DNA from: Caulobacteraceae bacterium UBA6225
Lineage (GTDB): Bacteria > Pseudomonadota > Alphaproteobacteria > Caulobacterales > Caulobacteraceae
DNA length: 8,467 nt
Assembly (NCBI GenBank): GCA_002441055.1
Contig: DJWR01000193.1
Span: 1 to 8,467, forward strand
Reading direction: 5' to 3'
Shown: positions 5,537 through 8,467 of the stretch, piece after piece
Numbering within the stretch: position 1 is the stretch's first letter
Layout of the letters: every line of letters starts with the position of its first letter
The notes under the pieces: model-generated
The model's database searches: none
What the model saw: the letters and a program-made list of their open reading frames with translations, nothing else
What the model was told of the DNA's origin: nothing
Position numbers and translations under genes: made by a program

Positions 5537-7302
5537 GCCAGACCGGCGTGATCACCCGCAGATTTCCCTTTGGGCTTCGCTGGCTGGGCGCGGCCCTTTG
5601 GCGGCTGGAGCATGCCTTCGAACGCGCCCGCGCGGCGGGCCGCGTGGAGGACGACGCCAGGATTCGCATCTTCCTGGTCATGCTGTTTTTCGCCCTTGGC
5701 TTTGGGGCCCTGGCCATGGGCGCCACCCAGGCCGCCCTTTTCTCAGGGTCGGGCGGCGGCGGCGGCCCGGGGTGGGTTCCGCCTCAGGCCCGCGCCGACA
5801 TTGTCGATCGCGAAGGGCGATTGCTGGCCGCCGACCTGTTGCACTACGGCCTCTATGTTGACCCAGCCGAGGTCTGGGATCGCGCCGCCACGCGCCAGGC
5901 GCTGGCTCGGGCCTTGCCTGAGGTTTCGGCCGAGCGTCTGGACCGGGCCCTGACGTCCGACCGCCGCACCTTTTTGGTGGGCGGCATGACGCCCGTTCAG
6001 AAATCCGCCATCCACGAACTGGGTCTGCCCGGCGTCTCCTTTGAGCCGGAGCAGAAGCGAGTCTACCCGCTCAACCACACCGCCTCCCACCTGATCGGCT
6101 TCGCCGATACGGGTGGAGAGGGCCTGGCCGGCGCCGAGTTGGCGCTGAACGAGGATATCCGCGGCCTGGCGCGGGGATCTGACGACATGGCCCTGTCTAT
6201 AGACCTGAGGGTCCAGGGCGCCCTGGAGGATGAGCTGCGAAAGGCCGCCCAGGCCTATGGGCCCAAGGGCGCGGTGGGCATTGTCGCCCACGTCCACACT
6301 GGCGAGATCCTGGGGCTAGCCAGCTATCCAGACTTCGACCCCAATTTCGCCAGCTCAGCCAGCGCCAATGAGCGTCTGAACCGGGCGGCGTCTTCTGTCT
6401 TTGAGATGGGCTCGACCTTCAAGGCCTTCACCGTCGCCATCGGCCTCGACACTGGTGTGGCGACCATGGCCTCGACCTTTGACGCCCGCGAGCCCTACAA
6501 GCTCGGCTACCGCACCATCCATGACTATCACGCCGCCCGAAAGGTCCTCAGCCTGGTGGAGGTGTTCCAGCACTCGTCCAACATCGGCACCGCCAAGCTG
6601 GCGGTGGGCGTGGGACCGGAGCGCCTCAGCCGTTACTTCAACGCCCTGGGCCTGACCAGCGCGGCTGACGTGGAGCTGAAGGAATCGGCCTCGCCCCTGA
6701 CCCCCAAGGTGTGGAATGAGGACGCCGTCGCCTCAACGTCCTTTGGTCACGGCATGAATGTCTCTCCCCTGGCGCTGACCCGCGCCATGCTGCCCCTGTT
6801 GAACGGGGGCAAGCTGGTCCCCCTCACGATCCGCCGGCAGGCGCCGGGCTACCGACCCGAAGCCAAGCGGGTCCTGTCGGAAACCACCTCGGCCCAGATG
6901 CTGCAGATCATGCGCGCCAATGTCACCGGCGGCAGCGGCGGCAAGGCCGACGCGCCTGGCCTGAGCGTCGGCGGCAAGACGGGGACGGGCGAGAAGTATG
7001 ATCCAGAGATCCGCCGCTATAACGGCAAGCGCCAGGTCTCTTCCTTCGCTGCGGTGTTTCCGTCCGATGGGCCCCTGGAGAATGACCGCTATTTCGTGCT
7101 GATCCTGCTGGACGAACCCCACGGCACGCCCGAGACCTTCGGCTACTCCACAGGCGGCTGGGTGGCGGCTCCCGCGGCCGGCAACGTCATCGCCAGGATC
7201 GCCCCCTTCCTTGGGGTGTCGCGCCATATCGGCCCGCTGGAAAACCAGCCGCGACTAGCCTCAGCCCCCTCGGCGCCGACTGTTCTTGCGGAGGCCCGCT
7301 GA
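5533..7302 (+). CDS. ftsI: FtsI (PBP3), septal peptidoglycan transpeptidase
   Basis: Class B penicillin-binding protein of 589 residues that cross-links septal peptidoglycan with FtsW. Order of parts: a cytoplasmic N-terminus of about 43 residues, basic overall; one membrane helix at about 44-66 (RIRIFLVMLFFALGFGALAM); a Gly-rich stretch (SGSGGGGGPG, 71-80); the non-catalytic pedestal domain starting at ADIVDREGRLLA (88-99), including the YPLNHTASHLIGF region and GLAGAELALNEDIRG; then the transpeptidase domain. Its three active-site motifs are intact: S294-T-F-K297 with the nucleophile Ser, S348-S-N350, and K482-T-G-T485. The cytoplasmic tail is longer than in E. coli, and the Gly run is a flexible linker. 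The gene starts with ATGA overlapping the ftsL stop, has GGTGGAG just upstream, and overlaps murE by one base. PBP2 and PBP1 alternatives are unlikely given the gene order. Confidence 0.97.
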   Translation: MSQTGVITRRFPFGLRWLGAALWRLEHAFERARAAGRVEDDARIRIFLVMLFFALGFGALAMGATQAALFSGSGGGGGPGWVPPQARADIVDREGRLLAADLLHYGLYVDPAEVWDRAATRQALARALPEVSAERLDRALTSDRRTFLVGGMTPVQKSAIHELGLPGVSFEPEQKRVYPLNHTASHLIGFADTGGEGLAGAELALNEDIRGLARGSDDMALSIDLRVQGALEDELRKAAQAYGPKGAVGIVAHVHTGEILGLASYPDFDPNFASSASANERLNRAASSVFEMGSTFKAFTVAIGLDTGVATMASTFDAREPYKLGYRTIHDYHAARKVLSLVEVFQHSSNIGTAKLAVGVGPERLSRYFNALGLTSAADVELKESASPLTPKVWNEDAVASTSFGHGMNVSPLALTRAMLPLLNGGKLVPLTIRRQAPGYRPEAKRVLSETTSAQMLQIMRANVTGGSGGKADAPGLSVGGKTGTGEKYDPEIRRYNGKRQVSSFAAVFPSDGPLENDRYFVLILLDEPHGTPETFGYSTGGWVAAPAAGNVIARIAPFLGVSRHIGPLENQPRLASAPSAPTVLAEAR

Positions 7303-8467
7303 TGCCCCGTCTTTCCGCCCTTCTGGCCCGCGACCTGGATCAGGACCCGGAGATCACCGGCGTGACCGCCGACAGCCGGAAGGTTCAGCCGGGCTTTTTG
7401 TTCGCGGCCCTGCCCGGATCTCAGGCCGACGGCGGCGCCTTCGCCAGCCAGGCGGTCAAGGCCGGTGCGGCCGCCGTCGTGTCCGGCGGCGCCTTGGACG
7501 GTCTGGGCGTTCCCGTGGTGCAGGTCGCCGATCCCCGCCGGACCTACGCCCTGGCGGCCGCCAGCTTCTGGGGCGCTCAGCCGCCCGTCTGCGTGGCGGT
7601 CACGGGCACCAACGGGAAGACCTCTGTCGCCACCTTCTGCCGCCAGATCTTCGCCAGCGCAGGCCGTCGCGCCGCAAGCATGGGCACGTTGGGGGTTCTG
7701 GCCTCAGGTCCTGACCTGGATGAGCAGCTGACGCCCCCAGGTCTGACCACCCCTGATGCGGGCGATGTGGCCCAGCTGCTGGCCAAGCTCGCGGGTCTGG
7801 GGGTAACCCACCTGGCGCTGGAAGCCTCTTCCCACGGGATCGACCAGCGTCGGCTGGATGGGGTCACTCTGAAGGCCGCGGGGTTCCTGAACCTGACCCA
7901 GGATCATCTGGACTATCACGGGGACATGGCCAGCTACCAAGCGGCCAAGCTGAGGCTGTTCGAGACCCTGCTGCCCCGGGGCGGGACCGCCGTGCTCAAT
8001 GCCGACTCTGACGCCTTTGGGCCCTTCGCCGCGGCCGCGGTTCAAGCAGGCCAGGCGATCCTTTCGGTGGGCGAGGCCGGCCAGAGCCTGCGCCTGAACC
8101 GCCGCGAACTGCTGCCTGACGGCCAGCGCATGAGCCTGTCGCATGATGGCCGGACCTTCGACCTGCGTCTGCCCCTGGCCGGCGCCTTCCAGGCGGCCAA
8201 CGCCCTGGCCGCCGCAGGCCTCTGCCTGGCGGCCGGCGAAAGCATTGAGACGGTTCTGGCCGCCCTCGAGCGCCTGCAGGGCGCCCCTGGCCGCATGCAG
8301 CGGGTCGGCTCAGGCGCCCGTGGCGGCGAAGCCTATGTGGACTTCGCCCACACGCCTGACGGGCTGAAGACTGCGCTCTCGGCCCTGCGGCCCCACACCC
8401 GCGGCCGGCTGATCGTCGTGTTCGGCGCTGGCGGCGACCGTGATCCCACCAAGCGGGTCCTGATGGG
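7302..8467 (+). CDS. murE: MurE, UDP-MurNAc-L-Ala-D-Glu ligase, N-terminal 388 residues (3' end outside window)
   Basis: ATP-dependent Mur ligase that adds the third peptide residue (meso-diaminopimelate in nearly all proteobacteria) to UDP-MurNAc-L-Ala-D-Glu in the cytoplasm. The frame is open to the window end, so the gene is cut, not broken. Visible motifs: ITGVTADSRKVQPGFLFAAL (18-37) of the UDP-binding N-terminal domain; the ATP loop TGTNGKTS (101-108); LTTPD (148-152); LEASSHGID (173-181), with the Glu that helps bind metal; NLTQDHLDYHG (197-207); K216 in AAKLRLF, at the place of the carbamylated Lys; and FAHTPDGL and FGAGGDRDPTKR at the start of the C-terminal domain. The DNPR-type motif that selects diaminopimelate lies beyond the window, so substrate choice is inferred from lineage. 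GGAGG at 7290-7294 is a good ribosome-binding site seven bases before the ATG, which overlaps the ftsI stop as TGATG. Confidence 0.96.
   Translation, partial: MPRLSALLARDLDQDPEITGVTADSRKVQPGFLFAALPGSQADGGAFASQAVKAGAAAVVSGGALDGLGVPVVQVADPRRTYALAAASFWGAQPPVCVAVTGTNGKTSVATFCRQIFASAGRRAASMGTLGVLASGPDLDEQLTPPGLTTPDAGDVAQLLAKLAGLGVTHLALEASSHGIDQRRLDGVTLKAAGFLNLTQDHLDYHGDMASYQAAKLRLFETLLPRGGTAVLNADSDAFGPFAAAAVQAGQAILSVGEAGQSLRLNRRELLPDGQRMSLSHDGRTFDLRLPLAGAFQAANALAAAGLCLAAGESIETVLAALERLQGAPGRMQRVGSGARGGEAYVDFAHTPDGLKTALSALRPHTRGRLIVVFGAGGDRDPTKRVLM

Noticed and set aside
7302..8467. murE as a broken gene because no stop is found
   Set aside because: The frame is continuous with motifs in normal order and simply continues beyond the window.

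Overview
This is ordinary housekeeping chromosome from a GC-rich alphaproteobacterium. The best guess is the Caulobacterales (a Caulobacter or Phenylobacterium relative). That guess rests on the high-GC coding style, a class A RNase P RNA gene directly ahead of mraZ, the rsmH sequence variants, and GANTC (CcrM-type) sites clustered in the cell-division promoter region. The assignment is inference; no species can be named from the sequence alone. All real genes lie on the + strand.

Layout. Positions 1-755 hold the C-terminal two thirds of an acyl-CoA dehydrogenase, followed by a perfect GC-rich hairpin (767-799). Positions 844-3069 form a compact three-gene run: an EamA/DMT-family membrane transporter, an AmpD/AmiD-type zinc N-acetylmuramyl-L-alanine amidase with a C-terminal peptidoglycan-binding domain, and a PaiB-like FMN-binding-fold protein whose start codon overlaps the amidase stop. 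The RNase P RNA gene rnpB (3111-3508) comes next; its 12-bp P1 helix fixes both ends. A 278-bp non-coding, AT-richer region (3509-3786) separates it from the division and cell wall (dcw) cluster: mraZ, rsmH (mraW), ftsL, ftsI and the first 388 codons of murE, which runs off the window end.

How it works together. The dcw genes are packed with overlapping stop/start codons (TTGA, ATGA, ATGA, TGATG), so they are almost certainly one transcript with coupled translation. MraZ is the DNA-binding regulator of the operon, RsmH methylates 16S rRNA, FtsL and FtsI belong to the divisome's septal peptidoglycan machinery, and MurE adds the third peptide residue (meso-diaminopimelate by lineage) to the peptidoglycan precursor. 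The upstream amidase is also a cell-wall enzyme, probably in recycling.

The most interesting part is the rnpB-mraZ gap. It holds three TGGG repeats at exact 10-bp spacing (on the - strand), matching the known MraZ operator layout, three GANTC sites within 79 bp, and two GTTAACC elements resembling CtrA half-sites. Together these suggest that autoregulation and cell-cycle or methylation control converge on the division operon. I found no mobile element, CRISPR array, tRNA or evidently novel multi-gene system.
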